DNA from: Udaeobacter sp046731855
GTDB lineage: Bacteria > Verrucomicrobiota > Verrucomicrobiia > Chthoniobacterales > UBA10450
Assembly (NCBI GenBank): GCA_046731855.1
Contig: JBKPLX010000063.1
Span: forward strand, 1-48,754
Direction of reading: 5' to 3'
Length of the DNA stretch: 48,754 nt
How positions within the stretch are numbered: position 1 is the first letter of the stretch; the number at the start of each line of letters is the position of its first letter. This document shows, one piece after another, positions 1 through 9,629 of this stretch. Position numbers and translations under genes: made by a program. The notes below the pieces were generated by a model. The model made no database searches, was not told where the DNA came from, and saw only the letters and a program-made list of their open reading frames with translations.

Positions 1-1
1 G

Positions 2-2224
2 ATTCGTCTTCCTGTTGGGGATGGAATGGCGCTGGTTTTTTTCAGTAGTCCCGAGGCGCCGGTGAGATGCGCGATCGAGATCAGTGAACGGCTAAAGCAA
101 TATCCTCAGTTGAAGCTTCGGATGGGGATTCACAGTGGGCCTGTCAATGAAGTTCGGGATGTCAATGATCGAGCAAATGTTGCAGGCGCTGGAATTAACA
201 TTGCACAGCGGGTGATGGATTGCGGCGATGCAGGGCACATCCTTCTTTCAAAGCGGGTCGCCGAAGATCTGGCGCACTCTCGTCAATGGCGTGCATATCT
301 ACATGATCTGGGCGAGTGCGCTGTAAAGCACGGTGTCCCCATCTTCATTGTGAACCTCTACACAGATGAATTTGGGAACGCGCAATTGCCGGAGAAGGTC
401 AAACAATGGCAATCGGAGCAAGCCGCGCAGGCGGCAAGTGAGTCAACGACGCCGCCACGCAAACATGTGTTGATCGCCGGCGCTGTTCTCTTGATCGGCC
501 TGGCTGGCTTTGGCGTTTGGCTCTATTTCAAACAAGCGAACGTAACATCGTTAACGCCGGAGAAAACTATTGCGGTATTGCCGTTCCAAAATTTCAGCCC
601 GGATAAAGACAATGCATTTTTCGCAGATGGCGTGCAGGACGACATCCTCACCAGTCTGGCAAAGATCAAAGACCTCAGGGTCACTAGCCGTTCGTCTGTA
701 ATGAAGTTTCGCGACGCTGCGGAGCAGAACCTGCGCCAGATCGGCAAAGCGCTAGGCGTGGCAAATGTTCTCGAGGGCAGTGTGCGGCGAGAAGGGGACC
801 GGGTAGTGGTCAATGTGCAATTGGTCGATGCGCAGAGCGCCCGGCAGATCTGGGCTAACCGTTACGACCGCACCCTGGCTGATTCGCTGGGATTACAAGG
901 CGAGTTGGCCAGTGAAATCGCCGATGCTCTGCGCGCTACATTGAGCACGGATGAGCAAGCGCGAGTAACAGCCAAGCCCACGCAGAATCCGGATGCATAT
1001 GTGTTTTATTTACGGGCCAATCAACTCTCGCGAAACCCCGACACATTGCTGGAGGATTACAAAGCCGCGGAGCAACTTTACATGCAGGCGATTGCGCTCG
1101 ATCCGAACTTTGCGCTTGCCCACGCGCGGCTTGCGTCTGTTTGTGCCGAAATTTTCCATTATTACGAACCGACTGAGGAGTGGAAAACCAAAGCTCTCAC
1201 CGAAGCGCAAATCGCTCTGCGTCTCCAACCTAACCTTGCAGAAGCGCATCTTGCCCTTGGTCAATGCATCTATTGGATGGACCAGGATTACGAGCGCGCT
1301 CTTGAACAATTCGATATCGCTACCCGTTTATCGCCGAGCGACGGAGATATTGTGCGCTTGATTGCAGCAATCAAACGCAGGCAGGGTAAATGGAAACAAG
1401 CGCTCGAAGAGTACGAACGGGTTGCGAAGCTGGATCCGCAAAATCCAAATACAGTCCGGGAACTTATCTTTACAAACACCGCGATGCGTCGTTGGCCAGA
1501 GGCTGCGCGATGGGTGGAGCAACTGCGCGCGATAGCGCCCGCGTCCATTATTGCGAAAATTCAAAGAGGCTACGTCGAGTTTTGGTGGAAGGGAGACACT
1601 GGTTTATTGAAGTCCTTGTTGAACCAGGTGCCTCCTGGTGTCGATCCTGACGGCAGCGTCACCTCGGTACGATGGGACGTCGCGATGCTGGATCGAGATT
1701 ACGCGGCGGCGAGGCGCGCGATCGATGCATCAAGTGCCAAAGAACTCTCGTACACGGGCGAGGGCTCGACGCCGCGGAGTTTCTTTGAGGGCTGCATCGC
1801 CCTGGCGCAAGGTGATGTCCCAGCGGCTCAAAGGTATTTTCAAGATGCGCAACCTGTTTTTGAAGACGCTGTCGAAGAGGCGCCTTCCAGCGCCATTCGT
1901 CATGCTAACCTGGGCTGGTTTTACGCCTTTATGGGGCGCAAGGAGGACGCCATCCGGGAGGGCCGCCGTGCGGTCGAACTGAAGCCGGAATCTAAAGATG
2001 CTGTTGACGGCGTGATTGTGAATTGCTATCTCGCGTTGATTTATGCTCGTGTCGGTGAAAAGGACCTGGCGGTTTCGCTCCTTCAACGACTGCTCAAAAC
2101 GCCGGGCGCAGTGGACAGCGTCGATTACAGCATCACCGTTAACGACCTGAAACATCGCTGGGAATGGGACCCGATTCGAAACGATCCGCGTTTTCAGAAA
2201 CTGCTTGAACAACCAGTGAAGTGA
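2..2224 (+). CDS. Class III nucleotide cyclase / TolB-like / TPR protein, 5' end outside window
   Basis: The reading frame is open from base 2, so the gene starts before the window; the first internal ATG (26) lies inside the cyclase motif GDGMALVF and is not the start. The visible 740 residues begin with the C-terminal half of a class III adenylate/guanylate cyclase domain (GDGMALVF, MGIHSG, and INIAQR with the N..R pair used in transition-state binding). A single membrane helix follows at about visible residues 155-176, then a TolB/FlgO-like domain opening with KTIAVLPFQNFS and ending near QIWANRYDR, then tandem TPRs to the C-terminus. This order is common in soil Verrucomicrobia and Proteobacteria. 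Making a cyclic nucleotide in response to an unknown signal is inferred. A paralogue without the cyclase follows 91 bp downstream. Confidence 0.9.
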   Translation: MRLPVGDGMALVFFSSPEAPVRCAIEISERLKQYPQLKLRMGIHSGPVNEVRDVNDRANVAGAGINIAQRVMDCGDAGHILLSKRVAEDLAHSRQWRAYLHDLGECAVKHGVPIFIVNLYTDEFGNAQLPEKVKQWQSEQAAQAASESTTPPRKHVLIAGAVLLIGLAGFGVWLYFKQANVTSLTPEKTIAVLPFQNFSPDKDNAFFADGVQDDILTSLAKIKDLRVTSRSSVMKFRDAAEQNLRQIGKALGVANVLEGSVRREGDRVVVNVQLVDAQSARQIWANRYDRTLADSLGLQGELASEIADALRATLSTDEQARVTAKPTQNPDAYVFYLRANQLSRNPDTLLEDYKAAEQLYMQAIALDPNFALAHARLASVCAEIFHYYEPTEEWKTKALTEAQIALRLQPNLAEAHLALGQCIYWMDQDYERALEQFDIATRLSPSDGDIVRLIAAIKRRQGKWKQALEEYERVAKLDPQNPNTVRELIFTNTAMRRWPEAARWVEQLRAIAPASIIAKIQRGYVEFWWKGDTGLLKSLLNQVPPGVDPDGSVTSVRWDVAMLDRDYAAARRAIDASSAKELSYTGEGSTPRSFFEGCIALAQGDVPAAQRYFQDAQPVFEDAVEEAPSSAIRHANLGWFYAFMGRKEDAIREGRRAVELKPESKDAVDGVIVNCYLALIYARVGEKDLAVSLLQRLLKTPGAVDSVDYSITVNDLKHRWEWDPIRNDPRFQKLLEQPVK

Positions 2225-2315
2225 TTTTCCAGCGGCCCAGCTGTTTCAATTGAACTCCGAACTTGTCGATTGCTAATCGCGAACAAAATATGAGGCTTGA
2301 TCTGCCGATCGAGCA

Positions 2316-3983
2316 GTGAATCCAAAAAAATTTTTTGCCGAGCTAAAGCGACGAAGAGTTTACAGTGTCGCGGTTACGTACGCCATCGTGGGGTGGCTGC
2401 TCATCCAAGTTGTCACTCAGGTTTTTCCGCCGTTTGAAATACCCAACTGGGGCGAGCGACTCGCCATCGTGGCGATTTTACTTGGATTCCCAATTGCTTT
2501 GATCCTTGCGTGGATCTACGACTTCACGAGACATGGGATAGTCCGAACGAGCGATTCGGAGGCGCCGGAAGCCAGGATAAAATCCATTGAGCCGCAGGGC
2601 GATACTGAAAAATCGATCGCCGTTTTGCCGTTCAGCGATTTAAGCCTGTCCAAAGACCACGCCTACTTCGGCGAGGGCATTGCGGAGGAGCTACTGGGCG
2701 CGCTGGCGAAAGTTGATGGTCTGCGCGTAGCGGCGCGGCGGTCTTCATTCTGGTTTAAGGACAAGGAGGCCGAGCTCGGGGAGATCGCATCGAAGTTAAA
2801 TGTGGGACATGTACTCGAGGGCAGTGTTCGTCGCGATGGTAATCGGGTGCGCATCACCGCGGAACTGATTGATGCAGGCGATGGATTTACCATTTGGTCA
2901 GAAACCTATGAGCGGGAAATGCACGGAATTTTCGCATTACAGGATGAGATTACCCGTTCGATTGTCGATACTCTCAAGCTCAAACTTGCAATCTCGCCAT
3001 CGCGTCCAGCTCGGAGCGCAGATGCCTACGACGCGTACTTGGAGGGACTGGTTTATTCCGACAAAAACACCGAACCCGAGTTGCGCAAGAGTCTCGAATT
3101 TTTTCAGCAGGCGCTCCAAAAAGATCCCAACTTTAGTCGGGCGTGGACTGGAATCGCGAAGGCGTGGCTGTGGTTGGCCGACGCTTATGTACCGCCGCTT
3201 GAAGCGTATCCCAGGGTTCGTGACGCTGCCCTTCGCGCTTTGGAACTGGACGAAGAGGAGGCCGAAGCGCACGTTTATCTTGCCGAGACCAAGCGCATTC
3301 TAGACTGGGACCTTGATGGAGCTGAAGCCGAATTCAATCGCGCCGTCGAAATTGATCCGAATTCGACGCCGTCGAATTACTTCAGTGCTGCGCTCTACGC
3401 TATGCGCGGTGACCGCGACAAGGCACTGGCTTACTTACAGCGCACATCGAAGATCGATCCGGCCTCGCTCTGGGTAAGTAACTTTGCCTGCGAGCTCTAC
3501 CGCTATTTCGGTCTTTACGACGAGGCGATCGCCGCCGGAGAACGAGCGATTCAACTTGATCCCACATTTGCCCATTATGGTGAGCCATCGCTTGCAGCGC
3601 TGTATCGCGAGATGGGACGCTTCGATGATGCAATCGCACTCTACCAAAAGGCGCGAGAATTCACTGGAAGACCAGGGTTCGGTCTGGCGATCACATACGC
3701 GCGCATGAAGCAGCGCGAGAAGGCACTGGAAGCTCTGGAGGGAGCTATCGCAGGCTGGGGGTATCGACCGGGTGATGCAATTGCGCACGTGCACGTAACG
3801 CTTGGTGCGCATGACGATGCAATTCGCGAACTCGAACACGCGTGCGAGCAGCGCTCCTCATCCTTGCACGGCGTGGGCATCGCTCCCGAATTTCTGCCAC
3901 TCCGTTCAGACAAACGTTTCAGGTCAATTCTTCAAAGAATCGGACTCGAACCTGAAAAAGTCTTCGCGGCTACAGCCGCCTGA
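2316..3983 (+). CDS. Membrane TolB-like / TPR repeat protein
   Basis: 555 residues with a GTG start. The N-terminus (MNPKKFFAELKRRRVY, then TYAIVGWLLIQVVTQVFP) is the standard opening of a large family of membrane TPR proteins. Two hydrophobic segments lie at about residues 17-36 and 48-69. A TolB-like domain follows (EKSIAVLPFSDLS at about 98, GHVLEGSVRRDGNRVRI, FTIWSETYERE), then six or more TPR units. It resembles the TolB-TPR part of the gene just upstream, so the pair probably arose by duplication plus domain exchange. The family is thought to build protein-interaction platforms at the membrane; no specific partner can be read from the sequence. Confidence 0.88.
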   Translation: MNPKKFFAELKRRRVYSVAVTYAIVGWLLIQVVTQVFPPFEIPNWGERLAIVAILLGFPIALILAWIYDFTRHGIVRTSDSEAPEARIKSIEPQGDTEKSIAVLPFSDLSLSKDHAYFGEGIAEELLGALAKVDGLRVAARRSSFWFKDKEAELGEIASKLNVGHVLEGSVRRDGNRVRITAELIDAGDGFTIWSETYEREMHGIFALQDEITRSIVDTLKLKLAISPSRPARSADAYDAYLEGLVYSDKNTEPELRKSLEFFQQALQKDPNFSRAWTGIAKAWLWLADAYVPPLEAYPRVRDAALRALELDEEEAEAHVYLAETKRILDWDLDGAEAEFNRAVEIDPNSTPSNYFSAALYAMRGDRDKALAYLQRTSKIDPASLWVSNFACELYRYFGLYDEAIAAGERAIQLDPTFAHYGEPSLAALYREMGRFDDAIALYQKAREFTGRPGFGLAITYARMKQREKALEALEGAIAGWGYRPGDAIAHVHVTLGAHDDAIRELEHACEQRSSSLHGVGIAPEFLPLRSDKRFRSILQRIGLEPEKVFAATAA

Positions 3984-4856
3984 TCACTGCACAATCGCGT
4001 CTCGTCCGTGGCCATGAGAACGCACACCGTATTTGTTCAAATCCTTCTGGGCCACGTGCATGCCAAAAAGCAGAATCGCAATCAGACCGAAGTATAATAT
4101 CGACATCGTCCAGCGCTGGGAGGGTGTGACTTCGAAGTAGCGCTGTTCTTCCTCGGTTCGTTTGCGGAAAAGTGAATAGATCCGCGGCAGCGACAGGAGC
4201 ACAATCAACCAAATGATGAAATTTGGATATTTCCACCCGAACCACAGGAGCATGGCGAACCCTGGCAACCAAAGCCAGCGCGACAGCGCCGTCACGATGC
4301 GTCCGCCATCCAGCATTCCTACCGGCGTCAGATTAAATAAGTTGAGAAAATACCCAAACCAGGCGAGCGCGATGAAAAGCGGCGCGGCAAAGAGTTCGCC
4401 TAGGAAGTTGCACACCAAAGCGCCAAGGCTTCCCAGCATCGGACCGCCGATCCCGACACATGCTTCCATCCACGCATTGCGCGGTGCATCCTTCAGCGCG
4501 ATAAACGCACCCATGAACGGAATAAAAACAGGCGCGCCGACTTTGAGTCCGAACTTTTTGGCGACAAGCAAATGGCCGGTTTCGTGCACCAACAAAAGCA
4601 GGACAAATCCGAGCGCAAATTGCCAGCCCCACATCTGGGTGTACACCCAGATCATCAACAGCATCGTTCCGCCGGATTTCAGCAGGATCGGTAGGAATTT
4701 CAGAAGCGGCAGAACAGCAAACTTCAATTTCGCGAAAAACTTCGCGATCACGACTCCCACGACCGCAAGTGGTCCCAGCGCTTTTTTTACTCGGCTCCAG
4801 GTTGTCTCCTCGGTCGGAGCTCTGTATTCCTCGGCTTTTTCGGTTTGGAGATCCAT
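3984..4856 (-). CDS. Site-2 protease family (M50) membrane metalloprotease
   Basis: 290 residues. The zinc-binding motif HETGH is at residues 91-95 within a membrane segment, and the second metal-ligand motif (VGMLDGGR, Asp at about 183) is in a later helix preceded by LNLFNLTP. Several further hydrophobic segments are visible. There is no PDZ domain, unlike RseP, so it belongs to the short M50 group. Such proteases cut substrates within or next to the membrane; the substrate here is unknown. The stop sits next to the stop of the plus-strand TPR gene (tail to tail). The region between its start and the next gene upstream (4857-4925) shows no clear control element. Confidence 0.9.
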   Translation of the reverse strand: MDLQTEKAEEYRAPTEETTWSRVKKALGPLAVVGVVIAKFFAKLKFAVLPLLKFLPILLKSGGTMLLMIWVYTQMWGWQFALGFVLLLLVHETGHLLVAKKFGLKVGAPVFIPFMGAFIALKDAPRNAWMEACVGIGGPMLGSLGALVCNFLGELFAAPLFIALAWFGYFLNLFNLTPVGMLDGGRIVTALSRWLWLPGFAMLLWFGWKYPNFIIWLIVLLSLPRIYSLFRKRTEEEQRYFEVTPSQRWTMSILYFGLIAILLFGMHVAQKDLNKYGVRSHGHGRDAIVQ

Positions 4857-4925
4857 CTCAGTGTCTCGTTAGGTTGCTAAACTATTGGAGCGGTGTTCGC
4901 TGGAAATTTGTAATCTTTCAGTGTT

Positions 4926-6515
4926 TCAACCACGCAACTCATGAAAAGCATTGCCCAGGTGATCGAGAATGTCGCGTGGCAATAGCGATTGCTCGCTCTG
5001 ACTCCCATTAAAGATTGCCATTTCCGCGGCACGACCGCACAACCATGCGCCGAGTCGCGCTGCATTATAAAGAGACAAACCTTGTCCTGCCAATCCTGCG
5101 CACACGCCGGTGAGAATATCGCCCATTCCGCCCGTGGCCATTCCCGGATTGCCGCTCGTATTATAGCTTAGCGGGCGATCCCGTTCAGCCACGATCGTGC
5201 GGCTGCCTTTTAATAAAAGGGTTACCGGAAAACGCTGGCAGAATCTCGTCGCCCTCTTGGCGCGCGTTTCTTTTTCGTCGGGCAAGAGTCGTTTCATCTC
5301 GCCTGGATGTGGCGTAAGCAACCGTTTGCCTTTGCAATGTTTGAGCACCGAGATTTTTTCCGCCAAAATATTCAGGCCGTCAGCGTCAATCACCATTGGC
5401 TGCTTCGCTTTTTCGATCAGTTCCAGAATTTCGGCAGCGTGGGATTTTCCAAGACCAGGACCCACTGCCCAGACGTCGGCTTTTTCCTTGAGCAAAACGC
5501 GATAAGACCGGAGCGGCTTGACCATCGATTCCATTGGCGCGGCGCCGGCGACGATCTCATAAATTTCTTCGGGAACAAAAACCTCGACCAGCCCCGCGCC
5601 TGCGCGCAGCGCAGCCTGCGATGTCATGAGTGCGGCGCCTATGAATCCTCTGGAACCAGCAACAACACCAATACGTCCACATTGATTCTTGTACGTGCTG
5701 AATTTGCGCCTCGACAGCAATCCATGAAAAGCCGGTAGGGCGGCGACGACTTCTTTGGCTTTTTTTTCTGGAGAGCGCAGCTCGTCCAGGTGCACAACTT
5801 CCAGCCTGCCCACGAAGTTCAGTGCGTCGTCGGCCAGCAATCCTGGTTTTGCGAATCCGATCGTGACCGTAAAATCCGCGATGACGCAGTCGCGATCGGT
5901 TTTACCCGAATCGCCGTCGAGGCCGGTCGGAAGATCGACGGCGAACACGTAAGCGCCTCTAGTCGCCCGCAAGTGATTGATGGAGCGACATGCCGCACGG
6001 ATCGAATCGCGCAGCGGCGGTTTCGCGCCCAGCCCGAGCAAGCCGTCGAGAATTATCAGCGGGGCTGCTGTGCCCAGGTACGCCTCTGTCGCAATCGCTT
6101 CCTGGGCGACGGATAACTCGTCAGCCGCTTCGGCCCAAAGTTCGACCAGGATGACGTCGAGATCAGTTCCGCCGCCGCGGGATGGTGTCGCCCCTAGAAT
6201 CTCAGGCCGTCTGCGACGCAGGCTTTCAAGTTTCTTGCGCATCAGTCCGCCGCAATCGCCTTCCTGGAAAGCAAGTCGCACCTCAATTTTCCATCCGAGG
6301 CGCCGTAAATGTTCAGCGGCAACCAGCGCGTCGCCGGCATTGTTACCTTTTCCAGCGAATGCAATGCACTTGCCAGGCTGACGGAAGAATCTGGTGACCG
6401 CTTTTGCAACGCCTGAGCCAGCCTTGTCCATTAGCGCTTCAACTTCTACGCCTCGCGCAAAAGCAGCTTCTTCCGCCGCTCGCATCTGCGTCGAAGTCAG
6501 GACCGGTAGGTTCAA
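4926..6515 (-). CDS. nnr: Bifunctional NAD(P)HX epimerase / ADP-dependent NAD(P)HX dehydratase
   Basis: 529 residues, the usual length of the fused enzyme that repairs hydrated NAD(P)H. The N-terminal YjeF_N epimerase domain (about 1-225) shows GKGNNAGDALVAAEHL and VDLPTGLDGDSGK. The C-terminal ribokinase-like dehydratase (about 245-520) shows GVVAGSRGFIGAALM, VGPGLGKS, VIDADGLNIL, TPHPGEMKRL and GNPGMATGGMGDILTG with the catalytic Asp. The start is a TTG; minus-strand GGGAGG six to seven bases upstream supports it. The preceding amidase stop (TAA) directly abuts this start, so the two are probably translated from one message. The first epimerase loop reads GNNAGDA rather than the common GNNGGDG. 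Confidence 0.93.
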   Translation of the reverse strand: MNLPVLTSTQMRAAEEAAFARGVEVEALMDKAGSGVAKAVTRFFRQPGKCIAFAGKGNNAGDALVAAEHLRRLGWKIEVRLAFQEGDCGGLMRKKLESLRRRRPEILGATPSRGGGTDLDVILVELWAEAADELSVAQEAIATEAYLGTAAPLIILDGLLGLGAKPPLRDSIRAACRSINHLRATRGAYVFAVDLPTGLDGDSGKTDRDCVIADFTVTIGFAKPGLLADDALNFVGRLEVVHLDELRSPEKKAKEVVAALPAFHGLLSRRKFSTYKNQCGRIGVVAGSRGFIGAALMTSQAALRAGAGLVEVFVPEEIYEIVAGAAPMESMVKPLRSYRVLLKEKADVWAVGPGLGKSHAAEILELIEKAKQPMVIDADGLNILAEKISVLKHCKGKRLLTPHPGEMKRLLPDEKETRAKRATRFCQRFPVTLLLKGSRTIVAERDRPLSYNTSGNPGMATGGMGDILTGVCAGLAGQGLSLYNAARLGAWLCGRAAEMAIFNGSQSEQSLLPRDILDHLGNAFHELRG

Positions 6516-7358
6516 TTATCCCTCCCGATCTTTTGAGCCCGCTTTTGCCTCTGACCCGCCTGATTTAGATGAGCTTTTCTTCCGCCGCGCACTCTTTTTG
6601 TGCGAACGCTTGGATCGGCCGCTCTTTGATTTCGCCACTTTGGTTTGATCGATGTACGGTTGCAACGGAATGCTTTCACCCGTTGCCACTCGCGTTGTCG
6701 AGCGCGCGCTCGCGACAATGTTGCGACCGCCGACGCCGGCTGCAATTTCTTCTGCGAGTTTTTGACGGTAAGAAGCGCTTTGCGCCAACGCTGCTTCGGT
6801 CGGGTTGGTAAGAAAACCGCACTCCACCAGCACTGCAGGATTCCTGTTTTTTCGCAAAACGTAGTAACCTCGGCGTCGCACGTTGCGATTCGAGGAAGGC
6901 GCCCCGCCCGCTACATAATAATGAATAGCCGACGCTAGCGGGAGGCTCTCCCGATCGTAAAAATAAGTTTCGATCCCGCTGGCGCCGCTGCGCTTGGCCG
7001 AGTTGAAATGGACGGAAACGAAAATCGCGTTGGCATAAGAATTGGCGATCGCAACGCGCGTTCCCAGTGGCACGAAAACGTCACTATCGCGGGTCATTAT
7101 GACGCGATACCCGCTAGCTGCCAGCACGTTCTTCAGCCGTTGCGCGACATCCAGCGTCATCTCTTTTTCTGCGACCCGCTGGCCTGGAATGCCGCCGCGG
7201 TCATAGCCGCCATGACCCGCGTCGATTACCACCGTAGTAGTTGCGCCGCTGTCTTTAGAAGCTCGCCTGGCGTCAGCCGTGGAGAGAGTCGCGTATTCCA
7301 GCAATGCGATCAGCAAACTGGAGGCAAACAGACGGAATCGGTAAAGATTCATCGGCAT
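6516..7358 (-). CDS. N-acetylmuramoyl-L-alanine amidase, AmiC/Amidase_3 type
   Basis: 280 residues from the ATG at 7358; a GTG at 7361 and an ATG at 7352 are alternatives. A short N-terminal hydrophobic segment acts as export signal. The Amidase_3 zinc ligands are present in VVIDAGHGGYDRGG (His), VAEKEMTLDVAQRL (Glu) and FVSVHFNSA (His), with the catalytic Glu in VLVECGFLTNP. It cuts the bond between muramic acid and the stem peptide in the cell wall. The C-terminal 60 or so residues are a Lys/Arg/Ser-rich tail that may bind wall polymers or nucleic acid. It overlaps the upstream gene's stop region and abuts nnr. A second amidase of the same class lies at 41883-42617. Confidence 0.92.
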   Translation of the reverse strand: MPMNLYRFRLFASSLLIALLEYATLSTADARRASKDSGATTTVVIDAGHGGYDRGGIPGQRVAEKEMTLDVAQRLKNVLAASGYRVIMTRDSDVFVPLGTRVAIANSYANAIFVSVHFNSAKRSGASGIETYFYDRESLPLASAIHYYVAGGAPSSNRNVRRRGYYVLRKNRNPAVLVECGFLTNPTEAALAQSASYRQKLAEEIAAGVGGRNIVASARSTTRVATGESIPLQPYIDQTKVAKSKSGRSKRSHKKSARRKKSSSKSGGSEAKAGSKDREG

Positions 7359-7360
7359 CA

Positions 7361-8317
7361 CTAATCATCCTTCGGCGGTTCAGGCGGGCGAGCTGATAGT
7401 TTCGGTGCTGTGCCACGAGACCTTTGCGCGGCCGGCGATTCAATCGTGCCGCCGCGCACTGCCACTTCGCCATTGCCGGAACGAACGAGCTTCGGCCGCG
7501 TTTTGGTTTCCATGAAGGAGGAGTGTGCCAGCAATTCACCATTTAATCCGATGCGCGAATACGCCCAGGCGCGCGGAGCGGAGCAATGAAGAACATGTAA
7601 TTGATTTGCGTGATCGATCTCCGCCTGTGGTTCTTCAAACGCGATGGCACGGCCTAACGAATAAGTCGCATACACAATTCCACTGTCCTTGTCCTGCACG
7701 CGCACGTACAAAGAAGTATGGTCCGGAAAGCGGTTCGTGAGAAGCGAGTACGTACGCACGTTGCCAGGCGCGGAAACACCATCAGGGATGCCGACTGTTT
7801 GCTGCCAGATTGGTCGCGCGTCGGTTACTTCAAAAACTCGCGTTGGGGAATAAAAAAACTTTGCCAGGTCGGCAAAATAAACATTCGTTCGCACATGATA
7901 AGTGCCGAAATCGTGCACAGGGTAAAGTGGCGTCAGATTGATTTGATGCGTGACCCTCTGCCCGGCTGCTACTTTTAAGGGCGCCTGGTCGCTTTCGGTG
8001 CCAATCGGCGCAATGGGTTGACCTTCGTTTCCGGTTATCTCAAACCCAAGCCACGACTGTCCGTCGGCATTGTGAAGGTCGATGTCGCGTCCGGCTAGAT
8101 TAGTAATACTGAGCGTCGCTACCACCGGTTCGTAAGCGATGTACTGCAATCGTTTAAATTTCAGGTCTAACTGAATTTGCGCTTCGGCTTTCGCGGCGAC
8201 AATGAAAATGCAAGCGACGCCAACGCCACATTTTAATGCACTGTTTAATGGCGAAATCCGAAGGACGCAGTTGGTTATAACGTGTAAAGAGCTAAAAAAG
8301 TTACAACGGTTACGCAT
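7361..8317 (-). CDS. Exported protein of unknown function
   Basis: 318 residues from the ATG at 8317 (an upstream GTG at 8323 is in frame). The N-terminus is long, with a hydrophobic stretch (CGVGVACIFIVAAKAEA) that fits a signal peptide ending near residue 46. The mature part is rich in beta-type patterns (QLDLKFKRLQYIAYEPVVAT, TLSITNLAGRDIDL), suggesting an immunoglobulin-like or DUF-type beta sandwich; the C-terminus is Pro/Arg/Ser-rich. No enzyme motif is visible. It lies immediately upstream of the amidase on the same strand, so a cell-envelope role is plausible. Confidence 0.75.
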   Translation of the reverse strand: MRNRCNFFSSLHVITNCVLRISPLNSALKCGVGVACIFIVAAKAEAQIQLDLKFKRLQYIAYEPVVATLSITNLAGRDIDLHNADGQSWLGFEITGNEGQPIAPIGTESDQAPLKVAAGQRVTHQINLTPLYPVHDFGTYHVRTNVYFADLAKFFYSPTRVFEVTDARPIWQQTVGIPDGVSAPGNVRTYSLLTNRFPDHTSLYVRVQDKDSGIVYATYSLGRAIAFEEPQAEIDHANQLHVLHCSAPRAWAYSRIGLNGELLAHSSFMETKTRPKLVRSGNGEVAVRGGTIESPAAQRSRGTAPKLSARPPEPPKDD

Positions 8318-8389
8318 TATCACTCTCTTCAGCCTGTCTTTGTAGCCTTTTTAACCTTGTAACGCTCGTAACTTTGCTTCTAGCGTCAT

Positions 8390-9487
8390 TCATTGTCCCG
8401 AGCTGCTCTCGGCCGCAGGAAAAAGCTGTAAAAGCCGTGAAGGTTCGGCCTGAACGGCTTGCAATTTATCATCGTAATAAATTCGGACCCTGTATCCGAG
8501 ATACTTTCGCTTTCCGCTATCTGCGAGGGAACTTTTGCTTCTACTTTTTTGCCCAGGTCGGACCGTCGCTGCCGCCTCGGAAAGCGATGATTCCGGCGAA
8601 ACGACTCCTGTTTTCGGTCGGAGATAACTGACCGAGAGCACTTCGGGAGTCGCATCTGTCCAATCGTGCTTGGGCGTCAGCCATTCGTAATTCACGTCTG
8701 CGTCGGTGAGCTTCACATCCTTGTCACCGACGGTATCGTAAAACTCCACCAAGATTTTTACCTTGGTATGATCAATCGTTACGCCGGTCTGTTTCTTTAT
8801 GCCGATCCGTAGGGCGAGGTTGGTGTCGGCATCCGGATCGGGTGTCTCAGTAGCTTTGACTTCCGTGATGCCCATGACAGGGCCTTCCGGATTGCCGGCG
8901 AGATCCCGGTGCGATGCGGCATCGAGTGATCCGCTCGCCGTGCCAGCGTCTGCCGCCGCCGGGGTCGACACTCCCAGCTTCAGGCGCTGATCAGCCAACT
9001 CATATGCCTGCCCGGCCGACGGGCCAATGTCGTGTAGTTTACGCCACACTTCATTCGACTTGTCATAAAGCTGCATCGAATCATACGTCTTGGCTATTTC
9101 TTCGAGCACCGTGACGTTACTGGGTTCACTCTCCAACGCTTCCTCAAACCGGGCGAGCGCATTTGTTGTATCGCCGCGGTCACGCAGCTCGGTGCCTTCT
9201 CGCAAAAGCTGATCAACAAGAGACGGAGGAGGCGTCTGGGCCACCGCTTCGGGTGAAGGAGCCGTCTTCGCCGCGGGCGGCGCCATTGCCGGTGTTGAAA
9301 CGGGAGGAGCCGCGGGCCGTGCGATGGTCGTCGCAACTGCCTGTGCTGGCGTTCCCCCAGGCCGGACCCGGCCTATATAGTAGGAGGTGACAGCGAAGAT
9401 TTCCGCCAACGCCAAGATCACAACCAAGCCGAGGCCGACGTTAAAACTTGGATCGACCTGCGTCGCCCGTGAAAGAAGAGTCCGCAT
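8390..9487 (-). CDS. Membrane-anchored TPR protein of unknown function
   Basis: 365 residues from the ATG at 9487; the frame extends to 9550 but the leader is not protein-like. A single membrane helix (VGLGLVVILALAEIFAVTSYYIG) lies at about residues 18-40, followed by an Ala/Pro-rich linker, then two TPR-like units (DTTNALARFEEALESEPSN, VLEEIAKTYDSMQLYDKSNE). The C-terminal half has beta-rich sequence (KVKILVEFYDTVGDKDVKL) and a conserved-looking end (YRVRIYYDDKLQAVQAEPS). The domain order is seen in Verrucomicrobia membrane proteins; the function is unknown. Same strand and direction as the amidase/nnr group. Confidence 0.75.
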   Translation of the reverse strand: MRTLLSRATQVDPSFNVGLGLVVILALAEIFAVTSYYIGRVRPGGTPAQAVATTIARPAAPPVSTPAMAPPAAKTAPSPEAVAQTPPPSLVDQLLREGTELRDRGDTTNALARFEEALESEPSNVTVLEEIAKTYDSMQLYDKSNEVWRKLHDIGPSAGQAYELADQRLKLGVSTPAAADAGTASGSLDAASHRDLAGNPEGPVMGITEVKATETPDPDADTNLALRIGIKKQTGVTIDHTKVKILVEFYDTVGDKDVKLTDADVNYEWLTPKHDWTDATPEVLSVSYLRPKTGVVSPESSLSEAAATVRPGQKSRSKSSLADSGKRKYLGYRVRIYYDDKLQAVQAEPSRLLQLFPAAESSSGQ

Positions 9488-9629
9488 GGAGCAATAAACC
9501 CCATTTCTGTAAGCGTGCCCTCGCCAGGCTGTCAACTCAGGCTTCGCCACCTTAACTCGTAAAGCGTTGAACCGTTAATATATTGGAATTCGTTGTAACA
9601 ATTTAACGTTTTAACGAATCACGAACGCT

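Noticed and set aside
9501..9550. Upstream extension of the membrane TPR gene to 9550
   Set aside because: The added residues are not protein-like and the first start codon is GTG without a ribosome binding site, so ATG 9487 was chosen.
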